From: PALSA-188 sp963720075
GTDB taxonomy: Bacteria; Acidobacteriota; Terriglobia; Terriglobales; Acidobacteriaceae
Length of the DNA: 64,000 nucleotides
Assembly: GCA_963720075.1 (NCBI GenBank)
Contig: CAVREG010000016.1
Span: 310,001-374,000, forward strand
Direction of reading: 5' to 3'
Shown here: one piece after another, positions 1 through 7,652 of the stretch
How the letters are laid out: each line of letters starts with the position of its first letter
Position numbering within the stretch: the first letter of the stretch is position 1
Notes under the pieces: model-generated
Told to the model about the DNA's origin: nothing
The model's database searches: none
Seen by the model: only the letters and a program-made list of their open reading frames with translations
Position numbers and translations under genes: made by a program

Positions 1-486
1 GTGCGGCATTCCCCGGAACTCGAAAAGGACGACCCCCCAGTACCATGCAAGCTCACCGATCTCAGTTTGGGCGGCTGCTATTTGGAACTTGTGTCGCCAT
101 TTCCCGTGCGAACGAAACTGACTCTATCCATGCGCGCAGCTGAAGCCCAGTGCAAAGTCGAGGGCATAGTCAGGGTCATGCACCCCGAGATTGGAATGGG
201 AGTGGAATTCACCCAAAAGACAGGCATCCAGAAGGAACAAGTCGAAAAGTTCATACAGACTCTAATGGGGAGCAATGGCGTGATTCCTGAGCTCATGGTT
301 CAACCCGAAAGCCTCGACGTTAGCGACGAATCCAGCGCCCTGCCTACCGTTTCGGGGGATACTGAAGATCCACTGCTCGATCTTTTCCATAAAAAATCTA
401 TGCTGACACCCCAGGCATTCCAGTTTGAACTAAGCAAACAGCGCGGATCCCATTCGCCCCAGGAAGCCGCCGCCGCATCCGTTTAG
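1..486 (+). CDS. PilZ domain protein, 5'-truncated by window edge
   Basis: The frame is open from the first base, so the gene probably starts upstream; the GTG at base 1 need not be the start. The PilZ signature DxSxxG is visible as DLSLGG at residues 20-25, followed by a beta-rich stretch ending GMGVEF near residue 66. The preceding RxxxR arginine motif would lie outside the window. PilZ domains generally bind cyclic di-GMP and act in the cytoplasm on motility, polysaccharide or adhesion targets. The last 50 residues are an acidic, low-complexity tail without a recognised domain. Target unknown. Confidence 0.75.
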   Translation: MRHSPELEKDDPPVPCKLTDLSLGGCYLELVSPFPVRTKLTLSMRAAEAQCKVEGIVRVMHPEIGMGVEFTQKTGIQKEQVEKFIQTLMGSNGVIPELMVQPESLDVSDESSALPTVSGDTEDPLLDLFHKKSMLTPQAFQFELSKQRGSHSPQEAAAASV

Positions 487-693
487 CTCGCAAAGAATCC
501 TCGCCCTACTCAAGATTTGTCATTCCGACCACTCCCATAAAATATTGTCTTGGCGGAATTTCAGCCCCCCTACCCCTGCCCCGATATTTTGGAAACATAG
601 AACAGCGAAGCGCTTGCCAAATCTATGCGTAATAAAGACCTACACATAGAATCTTGATAATCATCGAGTTATGATCTTTTATTCAACGTTAGC

Positions 694-953
694 TTAAAGA
701 TTATGCCTCCCTTGATCGCAGGTATCGTAACCGTCCCGGCAATCCTCCAGATTGTTCTTGTGAATGCTGACAGCAACTTCTGCCGACTCCGGTTGCTCAG
801 CAGGGCCCGATTGCAAGTTTCGCGGCCATTTTCGCAAGCTTCCAGATTTTGCGCCTGATCCAGCGACTGCGCAAATGCCAGCATAGGCAACAGAATCAAG
901 AAGGCTAATTGCGTCCCCAGACATTTCTCAACCCAACCCTCACATTTGTCCAT
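694..953 (-). pseudogene. Secreted cysteine-repeat protein broken by a frameshift
   Basis: Read on the minus strand from ATG at 953, the product has a signal peptide (LAFLILLPMLAFA) and a repeat of the form N-L-x2-C-x2-G-x3-C-x3-L-L, ending near base 795 in one frame. The next repeat (NNLEDC, DGYDTC) continues in the neighbouring frame to a stop at 694. The two frames join sensibly only with a one-base shift at about 785-805. From memory, similar paired CxxGxxxC repeats occur in small exported acidobacterial proteins of unknown function. It is either a real pseudogene or a sequencing/assembly indel. The leftover frame to 669 looks like read-through. Confidence 0.5.
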
Positions 954-1263
954 TCTTCGGGCTATAAATTTGATGGCAAGAAGACGCCGACAGGCGAGTC
1001 TGCATTGCTGCCGGACCCCGTCGGGTCCAGTAAGCCACAAATCCCGGACAGTGACACCTTACCAAAATGAAGTTACTTCTTGTGCTTCTGCTTCTGCTTC
1101 TGCTTCCGCGATCCGCGCCTGATGGCAGCCGATGACACGGACGCTATGAATGCATCTGCGCACCTGGGAGTTGACGCTTTACCAGAAAGAATGTTGCGAA
1201 AGGTCATGTGCCTGCCGAAATCCGAGCAATCTTGCACAGAATTGCATTTTTTGATGTGTCATA
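954..1263. other. Intergenic region with no gene recognised
   Basis: No convincing coding frame. It holds a short TGCTTC repeat at 1083-1106. An open frame from 1080 translates to alternating Cys-Phe through this repeat and looks spurious. Confidence 0.5.
1083..1106 (+). repeat. Hexanucleotide microsatellite (TGCTTC)x4
   Basis: Four perfect head-to-tail copies of TGCTTC, with imperfect continuation on both sides. It lies in apparent non-coding DNA upstream of the zinc-ribbon ORF. Confidence 0.8.
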
Positions 1264-1530
1264 GTGGGATGGCAAGTTGCTCATTTCTTGTCGCGATCAG
1301 GCGCGGACGCAAAATCAAGGAAGGTTCAAGTACCGCCATGGATTCGATTCCTTCATCAGTTGCTAGCCCGGGTGCACGAAGGGCTCAAGGCCATCACTGC
1401 ATCGTTTCGAAACCTTGGCGCGAATGGTCGAGATTTCGGATCGCAAAGGATGTGCCCGTTTTGTGGATTGATAACGTCAAGTCGTAAGATCCATTGCCTC
1501 GAGTGCGGCAAAATACTCAAACCGGCTTAG
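1264..1530 (+). CDS. Small protein with C-terminal zinc ribbon
   Basis: An 88-residue ORF from GTG. The C-terminus carries CPFCG then CLECGK, two CxxC knuckles about 13 residues apart and typical of a zinc ribbon. The middle is a basic amphipathic segment (WIRFLHQLLARVHEGL). The start is uncertain because there is no good Shine-Dalgarno and the first 25 residues look unlike protein. A frame overlapping it from 1080 lacks any motif, so this frame is preferred. Function unknown; similar short zinc-ribbon proteins bind nucleic acid or protein partners. Confidence 0.45.
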   Translation: MGWQVAHFLSRSGADAKSRKVQVPPWIRFLHQLLARVHEGLKAITASFRNLGANGRDFGSQRMCPFCGLITSSRKIHCLECGKILKPA

Positions 1531-1576
1531 TGAGCATTATCAAATAGGTCGGCCCGAGGAAAAGTCTGCCCGGTCG

Positions 1577-1984
1577 TCAAGCAGGGCTTCCGCCGCTTTC
1601 CGCCATCCCGTAGGAACTCTCACCGCAGATTCGGCTGATCATCGGCAGCAAGCGCCTTGGAGCTTCGTCCTTGGAAATGAAGGCATCAACCACCTGCAGC
1701 GACTGTTCCGGAACCTCGACGTCACTGGAAACCATGATTATGGGTACTTGTGGCCTGGTGCGCCTTATTTCCGCGGCAACTTCAAGCCCATCCATCTCGG
1801 GCATGTGATAGTCAACTACCACGGCGGCAACCTCGAAGGCTGCCGCAAGTTGCAAGCCTGACCGGGGGGAGGAGGCGGTGAGCACCGCATATCCACGCCG
1901 TTCCAACAATGCCCGGTGAAAACCCAGCACGCCGTCATCGTCGTCAATGCAGAGAATCGTTTTGCAATTCAAGTAATTGGACAT
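1577..1984 (-). CDS. Single-domain response regulator (CheY-like receiver)
   Basis: A 135-residue protein, almost all one receiver domain. The acidic cluster is DDDD at residues 14-17, the phospho-acceptor is Asp58 in VVDYHMPEMDG, the switch Ser lies in IIMVSSD, and the conserved Lys is in FISKDE. There is no output domain, so it probably works by protein-protein contact or as a phosphate sink. No kinase gene is adjacent; the nearest neighbours are Crp/Fnr regulators on the same strand, upstream. Confidence 0.85.
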   Translation of the reverse strand: MSNYLNCKTILCIDDDDGVLGFHRALLERRGYAVLTASSPRSGLQLAAAFEVAAVVVDYHMPEMDGLEVAAEIRRTRPQVPIIMVSSDVEVPEQSLQVVDAFISKDEAPRRLLPMISRICGESSYGMAESGGSPA

Positions 1985-2224
1985 AATTCTGTCCCCACGT
2001 TGGAATCATCGTCTGTCGCGCAGACAAAAGATGTTCAAATTTGAACACTTTATGGGGCATTTATTAATCAAGTATTGATCAAGTTGATTCTTGCGGATGA
2101 TCGTCGGGTTGTCGGCGAGAGACCGCATCCTTCTTCGCAGCCTCGGATTAACGCGAATGCAGTGGCCAAATGCTTGGGAGTCGTTTTGCTTGGAAATATG
2201 TGATTGCTCAGCCAAGGAGCGGGA

Positions 2225-2947
2225 TCATGACGAGGAGAGAGGCGGCCTCATGGCACGATCTTTGTCAGGCAGTCCGCCGGGCCTGGGAGGTGGTTGCTCA
2301 TCCGTTCCGGAAGCGGAACTCGAATTCCCGCCCTGCGCACTTTTGACTGTTTCACTGTCATCATGGAGAACAATGTTAAGGAGGGAGCTGTGCACATGCA
2401 AATTATCCCCAACATCGTAGTTGATAAAGCCGAGCTTCCTGAACCGGTTCATGAAGAAGCTGACCCGCGAGCGAGTGGTTCCCACCATCTCTGCCAGGGT
2501 CTCCTGATTTAGCTTTGGCACTACCATTTCGGATACCCCTTCTTTGCCGAAATGCGCCATCAATAGAAGAACCCGCGCCAAGCGTTTCTCACTGGAATTG
2601 AAAAGCTGATCAACCAAGTCTTCCTGGTAGCGAATGTTTCGCTTCAGTAAATATTTTACGAACATGGCCGACAATTTTGGCTCCATGCTCATGGTGAGCG
2701 TCATCGCCTTCTTCTCGATGTGCAGAAGAACGCAGTCAGTCATGGCGGTTGCGGAGGCCATGCGCAGAAGCTGGCCAGCGAGGCCACCTTCCCCGAAGAA
2801 ATCTGCTTCGCCCAGAATCCCGAGAGTCGCTTCCTTACCGGCTTCCGATACGACGCTGAGCCGCACTTTGCCAGCCTGGATAAAAAACAATCCATCTGTG
2901 GAATCGCCTTGGGCGAAGATAATATCCTTCTTTTGAAAAGAGACCAT
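2225..2947 (-). CDS. Crp/Fnr-family transcriptional regulator (copy 1)
   Basis: An N-terminal cyclic-nucleotide-binding-type beta barrel (GDSTDGLFFIQAGKV, FFGEGGLAG) is followed by a C-terminal winged helix whose recognition region is ETLAEMVGTTRSRVSFF. It is a close paralogue of the gene at 3377-4078. Similarity to that paralogue (DFNPRAFLSTIGSGRD) continues 28 codons upstream of the ATG at 2947. That upstream stretch has no ATG, GTG or TTG, only CTG at 3031 before a TAG at 3043-3041, so the true start may be CTG. The last 40 residues are a Pro/Ser-rich tail absent from copy 2. The effector is unknown; the arginine-serine pair that binds cAMP in Crp is not evident. Confidence 0.85.
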   Translation of the reverse strand: MVSFQKKDIIFAQGDSTDGLFFIQAGKVRLSVVSEAGKEATLGILGEADFFGEGGLAGQLLRMASATAMTDCVLLHIEKKAMTLTMSMEPKLSAMFVKYLLKRNIRYQEDLVDQLFNSSEKRLARVLLLMAHFGKEGVSEMVVPKLNQETLAEMVGTTRSRVSFFMNRFRKLGFINYDVGDNLHVHSSLLNIVLHDDSETVKSAQGGNSSSASGTDEQPPPRPGGLPDKDRAMRPPLSSS

Positions 2948-3216
2948 ATCCCTGCCTGAGCCAATAGTGGAGAGAAAGGCGCGGGGATTGAAATCGGGTT
3001 TCTTTTTCGCGGCGGTGAGTTGCTTTGTCAGAGGTCCGTCCTAACAGATGAGGTTTTGCTAGCTTTAATTATCAGGGGTAAGGATGGGTCTTGGCTGGTC
3101 AATAAGATACACAATGGATAGTCTGCCGAAAACAGCTATTAACCAGTTCCGTTTAGGGAACTGCGGTGTTTGTAAGCGTCTTGTCCTGGAAATACGCGAC
3201 ATAAATTTAAGGTTGT

Positions 3217-3293
3217 TGTCATCCTGGGCGTAACGAAGGACCTGTGCATTGCTGAGTCAAGTACATGGGTCCTTCGCTTCGCTCAGGATGACA
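3217..3293. repeat. Dispersed-type inverted repeat
   Basis: Arms 3217-3242 and 3268-3293 match in inverse orientation at 23 of 26 positions, with a 25-base loop. The consensus arm (TGTCATCCTGAGCGAAGCGA) is a string often seen scattered between bacterial genes. It could form a long hairpin between the two Crp/Fnr genes. Confidence 0.75.
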
Positions 3294-3325
3294 AAATGGG
3301 TCGCGTTCAGGATGACAAAATGGGT
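3283..3325 (+). repeat. Two-copy direct repeat, 19 bp at 24-bp spacing
   Basis: The 19-mer TCAGGATGACAAAATGGGT occurs at 3283-3301 and again at 3307-3325. The first copy overlaps the right arm of the inverted repeat, so this is probably a local duplication of its end. Confidence 0.8.
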
Positions 3326-3376
3326 TGTGACGCAAAACTTATGGGGAAACATGCCAGGAGGTTGCTTGGATTGTGC

Positions 3377-4078
3377 TTAGTCGTGCAGAACTATGTTGAG
3401 GAGCGAGCTATGAACCTCAAGGCCGCCGTTGTAATGGATGAAACCTAACTTTCTAAATCGGTTCATGAAAAAACTGACTCGCGAACGTGTCGTGCCTATC
3501 ATCTCGGCCAGAGTTTCTTGACTGATCTTGGGGACCACATTCTGGGGAACGCCCTCCTTGCCAAAATGTGCCAGTAATAGAAGGACACGCGCAAGTCTCT
3601 TTTCGCTGGAGTTGAAGAGTTGGTCAACCAGGTCCTCTTCATAGCGGATATTGCGCGCCAGCAAATAGGAAACGAACATGTCGGAAAACGTATGCTCGCG
3701 GTGAAGGGCGCTCATCATTGCTTTCTTTTCCACTCTTAGAACTTCGCAATCCGTCATTGCGGTAGCAGAGCCCATGCGCCGGAGATGCCCTGCGAGTGCG
3801 CTTTCCCCGAAAAAGTTGCACTCATCCACTATGCCGATCGTAGCTTCCTTGCCGCCCTGGGATACGACGGTCAGCCGCACTTTGCCTTCCTGGAGATAGA
3901 AGACAGCATCCGCCGCGTCGCCTTGAGAAAATATTGCCTCTTTTTTGGGAACAGTCAGCATCTTTCTGCCATCGCCAATCGTCGCCAGGAAAGCGTTGGG
4001 ATCGAACTCGCGCTTCTTAGTTGCAACAGCAGACTTCATTTGTGCTAATTGTAGTCCCATGGAAGGATATCGCGGCAT
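3377..4078 (-). CDS. Crp/Fnr-family transcriptional regulator (copy 2)
   Basis: A 233-residue paralogue of the gene at 2225-2947. The cyclic-nucleotide-binding fold covers about residues 35-150 (GDAADAVFYLQEGKV, FFGESALAG), with a winged helix at about 165-215 (ETLAEMIGTTRSRVSFF). Both copies share the long helix RYEEDLVDQLFNSSEKRLAR and end in a near-identical VHSSLLNIVLHD. An ATG start is present, with a second possible ATG at residue 6. Upstream DNA toward 4295 carries a -10-like TATAAT for an opposite-strand ORF. The ligand cannot be told from sequence. Confidence 0.87.
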   Translation of the reverse strand: MPRYPSMGLQLAQMKSAVATKKREFDPNAFLATIGDGRKMLTVPKKEAIFSQGDAADAVFYLQEGKVRLTVVSQGGKEATIGIVDECNFFGESALAGHLRRMGSATAMTDCEVLRVEKKAMMSALHREHTFSDMFVSYLLARNIRYEEDLVDQLFNSSEKRLARVLLLLAHFGKEGVPQNVVPKISQETLAEMIGTTRSRVSFFMNRFRKLGFIHYNGGLEVHSSLLNIVLHD

Positions 4079-4261
4079 GAATCGTGACTATCGGCGTAAG
4101 GCCCAAGGTTCTCTTTGGGATAGCGGCTTCGGAAGTGCCCTACTTTCGTGCAGTATTTCGGTATTTCTCAAGAAAAACGAGGGAATCTATAAAACCATTG
4201 AAGGAAGCCGGCCCCTTAATCTGAGAGGTCAGAATATTGGTGCGGCAGCTTGGGAAAGCAC

Positions 4262-4267
4262 TATAAT
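4262..4267 (+). promoter_or_regulatory. -10-like element TATAAT
   Basis: A perfect sigma-70 -10 hexamer lies 27 bases before the ATG of the 38-residue ORF at 4295. The -35 match is poor (TTGGTG at 19-bp spacing). Confidence 0.35.
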
Positions 4268-4294
4268 TTGCTGTCTGCTTTGAGGTGGCCGGTT

Positions 4295-4411
4295 ATGGTA
4301 GCTAGGCCCCGCGCCGAAACTCCGATTGAGCGTATTTTCCGAGAGGTTACGGGGCGCAAAATGCCGCAATCCGTCAAACGTATTCTGTTACCCAAACGCA
4401 AAGCCCACTGA
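4295..4411 (+). CDS. Very small basic protein (38 aa)
   Basis: The ATG at 4295 is preceded by a Shine-Dalgarno-like GAGGTGG at 4283-4289 and, further up, a TATAAT. The 38-residue product is rich in Arg/Lys (PRAETPIERIF, KRILLPKRK) with no transmembrane segment or known motif. It sits alone between copy 2 of the Crp/Fnr pair and a convergent small gene. Support comes from the translation and promoter signals only; homology could not be tested. Confidence 0.35.
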   Translation: MVARPRAETPIERIFREVTGRKMPQSVKRILLPKRKAH

Positions 4412-4428
4412 AAGCCAATCGGTTGCCG

Positions 4429-4581
4429 TCAGGGCAGGATTGCATCGGAACTGTTTTTTCTGTCTTCTTCATCTAAAGCATTATTGAGCTGCTGGATCAG
4501 GTGAGTGAGCTTTTCGGAGTCATGCTCTACACTTGCTGCCTTGGCGAAACTTTGCCACGTGTTGTAATTATCCAGGGCCAT
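4429..4581 (-). CDS. Small conserved-looking hypothetical protein (50 aa)
   Basis: The ATG at 4581 is chosen because AGAAAGG lies 8 bases upstream. A longer frame from TTG at 4692 would add 37 residues without clear features. The product (WQSFAKAASVEHDSEKLTHL, then QQLNNALDEEDRK) resembles, from memory, short acidobacterial proteins with the pattern W-x3-A-x4-D-x-E-K-L-x2-L-x2-x-L-N-x-A-L. It is probably a small helical hairpin. Function unknown; no operon partner. Confidence 0.5.
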   Translation of the reverse strand: MALDNYNTWQSFAKAASVEHDSEKLTHLIQQLNNALDEEDRKNSSDAILP

Positions 4582-4872
4582 TTGGAAACCCTTTCTAAGG
4601 TGCTCTACCAATTTATCCTTAAGCCCATTTTGGGTCTGGTCAATACTGAACACCCCCTGTGACGGGCTAATTTTCAAGGGGTTGTTTGCCAAACCAGACC
4701 GCGCGCCTTATCCTCTCGACGAGGAGACCCCACAGACTGGACGGGCGCCGCCAAGAACGTGAGCGAACCAGTTTCATGGCTGGGAATCTGCGAATGCGAT
4801 ATACGTCCCGACCGGACATCTGAGCACATCGGACCTAAAACCTTGGACCTAAAACCTTTCAGGAGGAATGCG

Positions 4873-5406
4873 ATGAAAAAACTTTTTTGGATTTCTGTAA
4901 CGGTTTTTGGGTTGCTGTTGTCGTTGCCGTGCGCAGCGCAGGACCATCAAGATAACGACCATGATCGTGACCAGGGTTATGGGGACCATCATGACCGATG
5001 GGAAGGCCGGTTGTCCTCGGAAGACCAGTCTCGATTCGATAGCTATTACTCGCGATGGCTGGACTACCGGCGAACCCATAACCGCGATCAGGTTGCGAGC
5101 ATGGAAGAACGCATGCGCGACGTGATGGCCCGCAATTCCATTCCACCGGATACGGAATTTTCCCGAATCGCATCGCCTTCGGCAGGACAAGAAAGGCGGC
5201 GCCACATCCCACGCTTTTCGGGTGAGGATGCGCAACGCTTCCGCAGCTATTATTCGCGATGGCAGGAGTACCAGCGAACCAATAACCCTGACCAGATGGC
5301 AAGTATGGAGGGACGCATGCGCGATGTCATGAATCGTCACAACGTGCCCAACGATGTGTCTTACGATGAGATGATGAATATATTGAACGGGCACGACCGG
5401 GATTGA
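4873..5406 (+). CDS. Secreted protein with two tandem ~50-residue repeats
   Basis: The ATG at 4873 is chosen because AGGAGG lies just upstream (4861-4866) and a clean signal peptide follows (LFWISVTVFGLLLSLPCAAQ); the frame open from 4759 is not needed. The mature protein starts with an Asp/His-rich segment (DNDHDRDQGYGDHHDRW) that could bind metal. It then has two copies of a unit built on F-x-S-Y-Y-S-R-W-x2-Y-x-R-T-x-N and SME-x-RMRDVM, at roughly residues 49-100 and 113-165. The predicted location is the periplasm or outside the cell. No family name is recognised. Confidence 0.7.
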   Translation: MKKLFWISVTVFGLLLSLPCAAQDHQDNDHDRDQGYGDHHDRWEGRLSSEDQSRFDSYYSRWLDYRRTHNRDQVASMEERMRDVMARNSIPPDTEFSRIASPSAGQERRRHIPRFSGEDAQRFRSYYSRWQEYQRTNNPDQMASMEGRMRDVMNRHNVPNDVSYDEMMNILNGHDRD

Positions 5407-5474
5407 GAGCGAGGGTCAGTTTCGCAAGCGCATTTCACACTGAGATTTCCCGGGATATCATCTAAACTTGTGCA

Positions 5475-5594
5475 ATGGACAAGAAGGAAATCAATTCTCC
5501 AAAGTTGACGGGTAATTTTTTATTTTGGATTTGTGGAATCGGCGGCCTGGTGTTGCTTGCTCTGTTAGGTCATTTCGTGTGGGGAGTATTTTGA
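5475..5594 (+). CDS. Very small single-pass membrane protein (39 aa)
   Basis: From ATG at 5475 the ORF reads a short charged head (MDKKEIN) followed by one hydrophobic helix of about 22 residues (FLFWICGIGGLVLLALLGHF) and a stop at 5592-5594. This is the profile of a genuine small membrane protein. The Shine-Dalgarno is weak. It may be co-transcribed with the repeat protein ending at 5406. Confidence 0.4.
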   Translation: MDKKEINSPKLTGNFLFWICGIGGLVLLALLGHFVWGVF

Positions 5595-5640
5595 CCTTTT
5601 GATCTGTAGCATAGAGGTGTTGCACGCAACGCTTCAAGCC

Positions 5641-6675
5641 TCATCCCCCGATGTGCACCATGGTTCTCGATGCGGGGACGAAATCGGGTTCGCCGATGTG
5701 GTGGCGTTCTTCTTTTCTCTGGATGACTCCCTGGATGAACTCAACCATCTCTTCGTCGGAAGCGCCGCGCTGCATTAGTTCGTGCAGATCGTGATCCCAG
5801 ATGGAAAACAGGCAGGTGCGAATCTTGCCGTCGGACGTAATGCGAATGCGGCTGCAATGGCCGCAAAATGGATGCGAAACCGGAGCGATGATTCCTATCT
5901 CGCCGACTCCGTCGTCGAAGCGGTAACGCCGCGCCGTCTCGCTGCGCTGATGCGGAATTTCGATGAGGGGGCGATATTCCTTCATGCGGCTTAGGATTTC
6001 TTCCAGGGGAACGACCGTGTCCGGCGCCCATACGCGCTCTTCTTCCAGCGGCATGAATTCGATGAAGCGAACGACGACGCCTTCTTCGCGGGCAAATATT
6101 CCAAACGGAATAATTTGATCTTCATTGAAGCCGCGCATCAGCACGCAGTTGACCTTCACTGGCCACAGCCGGGCGTCTCGCGCGGCGCGAATTCCCGCCC
6201 GCACGTTTTCATATCCATTCGCCACACGCGTGATGCGGGCAAAACGATCGGGATCAACCGCGTCCATGCTGACGGTGACGCGGCTGAGTCCTGCATCTTT
6301 GAGCGGCTGCGCCATGTCTGCCAAAAGATGGCCGTTGGTTGTCATGGCAAGATCGAGCGGCTTTCCGTCTGAGGACCGCAGCTTCGCCAGTTCGCGAACA
6401 AACTCGACTACACCCTTGCGAAGAAGAGGCTCGCCTCCAGTGATGCGAATCTTATTGATTCCCATTCCTGCGAGCACCCGCGCCATTCGCAAGTACTCGG
6501 CGAAAGGCAGATCCCCGTAAAGCGCGCCCTCGTTGCCAGTGCGGCAGTAAACGCACTTGTAGTTGCAGCGATCCGTGATGGAAATCCGGAGATCGGTGAT
6601 GGCGCGTCCGAATTTGTCGGTGAGGGGCACGGCTTTGTCTGCTAGCTTCCAGCTCTTAACTTCAACACTTGTCAT
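5641..6675 (-). CDS. moaA: GTP 3',8-cyclase MoaA (molybdenum cofactor biosynthesis)
   Basis: A radical-SAM enzyme that makes the 3',8-cyclo-GTP intermediate in the first step of molybdopterin synthesis. The first 4Fe-4S ligands are in CNYKCVYC, and the SAM-binding stretch RITGGEPLLR follows. The C-terminal cluster ligands are in CGHCSRIR and RTCLFS. The protein ends in Gly-Gly, the tail needed for activity in this family. ATG at 6675 (MTSVEVKSW) is chosen; the frame is open to 6840 but those 55 residues look non-coding. No other molybdopterin gene lies in the window. Confidence 0.93.
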   Translation of the reverse strand: MTSVEVKSWKLADKAVPLTDKFGRAITDLRISITDRCNYKCVYCRTGNEGALYGDLPFAEYLRMARVLAGMGINKIRITGGEPLLRKGVVEFVRELAKLRSSDGKPLDLAMTTNGHLLADMAQPLKDAGLSRVTVSMDAVDPDRFARITRVANGYENVRAGIRAARDARLWPVKVNCVLMRGFNEDQIIPFGIFAREEGVVVRFIEFMPLEEERVWAPDTVVPLEEILSRMKEYRPLIEIPHQRSETARRYRFDDGVGEIGIIAPVSHPFCGHCSRIRITSDGKIRTCLFSIWDHDLHELMQRGASDEEMVEFIQGVIQRKEERHHIGEPDFVPASRTMVHIGG

Positions 6676-7024
6676 TCCAAGCCGTCCGCAGCAGACGGCG
6701 AGGACAAGCGAGGAATCTGCTTTTGCCGGGATCCAAATTAGCTTAACGGAAAGGGACACACAGGCGGGCAAGTGCTCGCGAGCATTTCCTTTCCAATGGC
6801 TTCTCTCGAAACCGGGAGGCATGGGCGTTTCCACCCGCACCCTCGGGAAAGTGTCGCGCGGCCGCCCCTTCGACTTCGCTCAGGGCAGGCTCTCGCCCGC
6901 GAACTCTTTCCACCGCCGCCTAAGCCAGGGTATGCCCAAAGGCCGAGGCGGTCGGAAACTCTACATCATTATAGATGCAGCAGGTACGTCGAAAGGCAAC
7001 AAATCCATCGAGCGAAGGTTTCTG
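6676..7024. other. Intergenic region between moaA and the secreted-protein gene
   Basis: It holds no convincing gene. Bases 6877-6894 are an exact 18-base match (CGCTCAGGGCAGGCTCTC) to 29424-29441, a dispersed repeat core. Frames open here are extensions of neighbouring noise. Confidence 0.5.
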
Positions 7025-7630
7025 TCATTTTTTTGAGCTTTTGAAATCCACCGCGCTCAGAATTATCTGCCGGAGCCGTTCCGGCGATGTGGCCTCGACC
7101 TGGAGCGAAATCATGTAACCTTTTAAGAACGTGGAATAGATGCCCTGATAATGAATACGCCGTTGTTCCGTGACTTTCATTATTGCCTGCACAAATCGCA
7201 AACCCGATATCTCGATTGGGGACTCCGCTTGTACAGTAGTCATACCTTCTTTTTCAAACTGATGCCGAATATAACGAACATAATCATCAGGGGAATGGAT
7301 TAGAGGACTGTCCGAAAGTGTATCGGCGAGTACCGCAATTGAATATTTATCTTCCCACCTGTCTGCGTTTGCTTCTGCATCAATGAGGCGCGCCCGCGTT
7401 CTCTGCGAACTGACAAAGCCTCCTTTAGTGAACAGTGCATTGGTGGGCGTGAGAGTGAGTCCGAAGTATTCATTTTCGTAGTGGTTCCCGCTGACCTTGC
7501 CTTCGGCATAAACTGCGGAAATATTTTGCTCGGCCTTCTGTGCCTCAGAGATCGCCCCCATGTGTATGAGCAAGGCACCCAGCACGACGACTCGTAAGCG
7601 AAGCGCGCCGGCTCTACGAATGACTCTCAA
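7025..7630 (-). CDS. Hypothetical exported protein
   Basis: A 201-residue product with an N-terminal signal sequence (LRVVVLGALLIHMGAISEAQ). The TTG start at 7630 is supported by AAAGG about 8 bases upstream. The mature part contains NEYFGLTLTPTNALFTKGG, resembling the opening of exported bacterial proteins with a YxNxxFGFxxxxP pattern, then a mixed alpha/beta region (DDYVRYIRHQFEKEG, FLKGYMISLQVEATSPERL). It starts 22 bases after the SGNH hydrolase stop, so the two are probably one transcript. Function unknown. Confidence 0.6.
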   Translation of the reverse strand: MRVIRRAGALRLRVVVLGALLIHMGAISEAQKAEQNISAVYAEGKVSGNHYENEYFGLTLTPTNALFTKGGFVSSQRTRARLIDAEANADRWEDKYSIAVLADTLSDSPLIHSPDDYVRYIRHQFEKEGMTTVQAESPIEISGLRFVQAIMKVTEQRRIHYQGIYSTFLKGYMISLQVEATSPERLRQIILSAVDFKSSKK

Positions 7631-7652
7631 ACTTGTTTACCTTTATCCTGTT

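Larger units (their letters stand above)
2948..3376. other. Intergenic region between the two Crp/Fnr genes
   Basis: It probably contains the true N-terminal codons of copy 1 (3031-2948, minus strand) and a dispersed inverted repeat at 3217-3293 with a short direct repeat just after it. No other coding frame was seen. Confidence 0.5.

Noticed and set aside
1080..1487. 135-aa ORF beginning with alternating Cys-Phe
   Set aside because: The odd start is a microsatellite translated in frame; no domain, and the overlapping frame has a zinc ribbon.
3283..3325. Start of a CRISPR array
   Set aside because: Only two copies with a 5-base spacer, and part of an inverted repeat; no cas genes nearby.
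4678..4740. Minus strand resembles the 5' half of a tRNA (CTCGTCGAGAGGATAAGGCG, flanked by GGGGT and ACCCC)
   Set aside because: No matching anticodon stem, no T arm with GTTCGA and no CCA end could be found.
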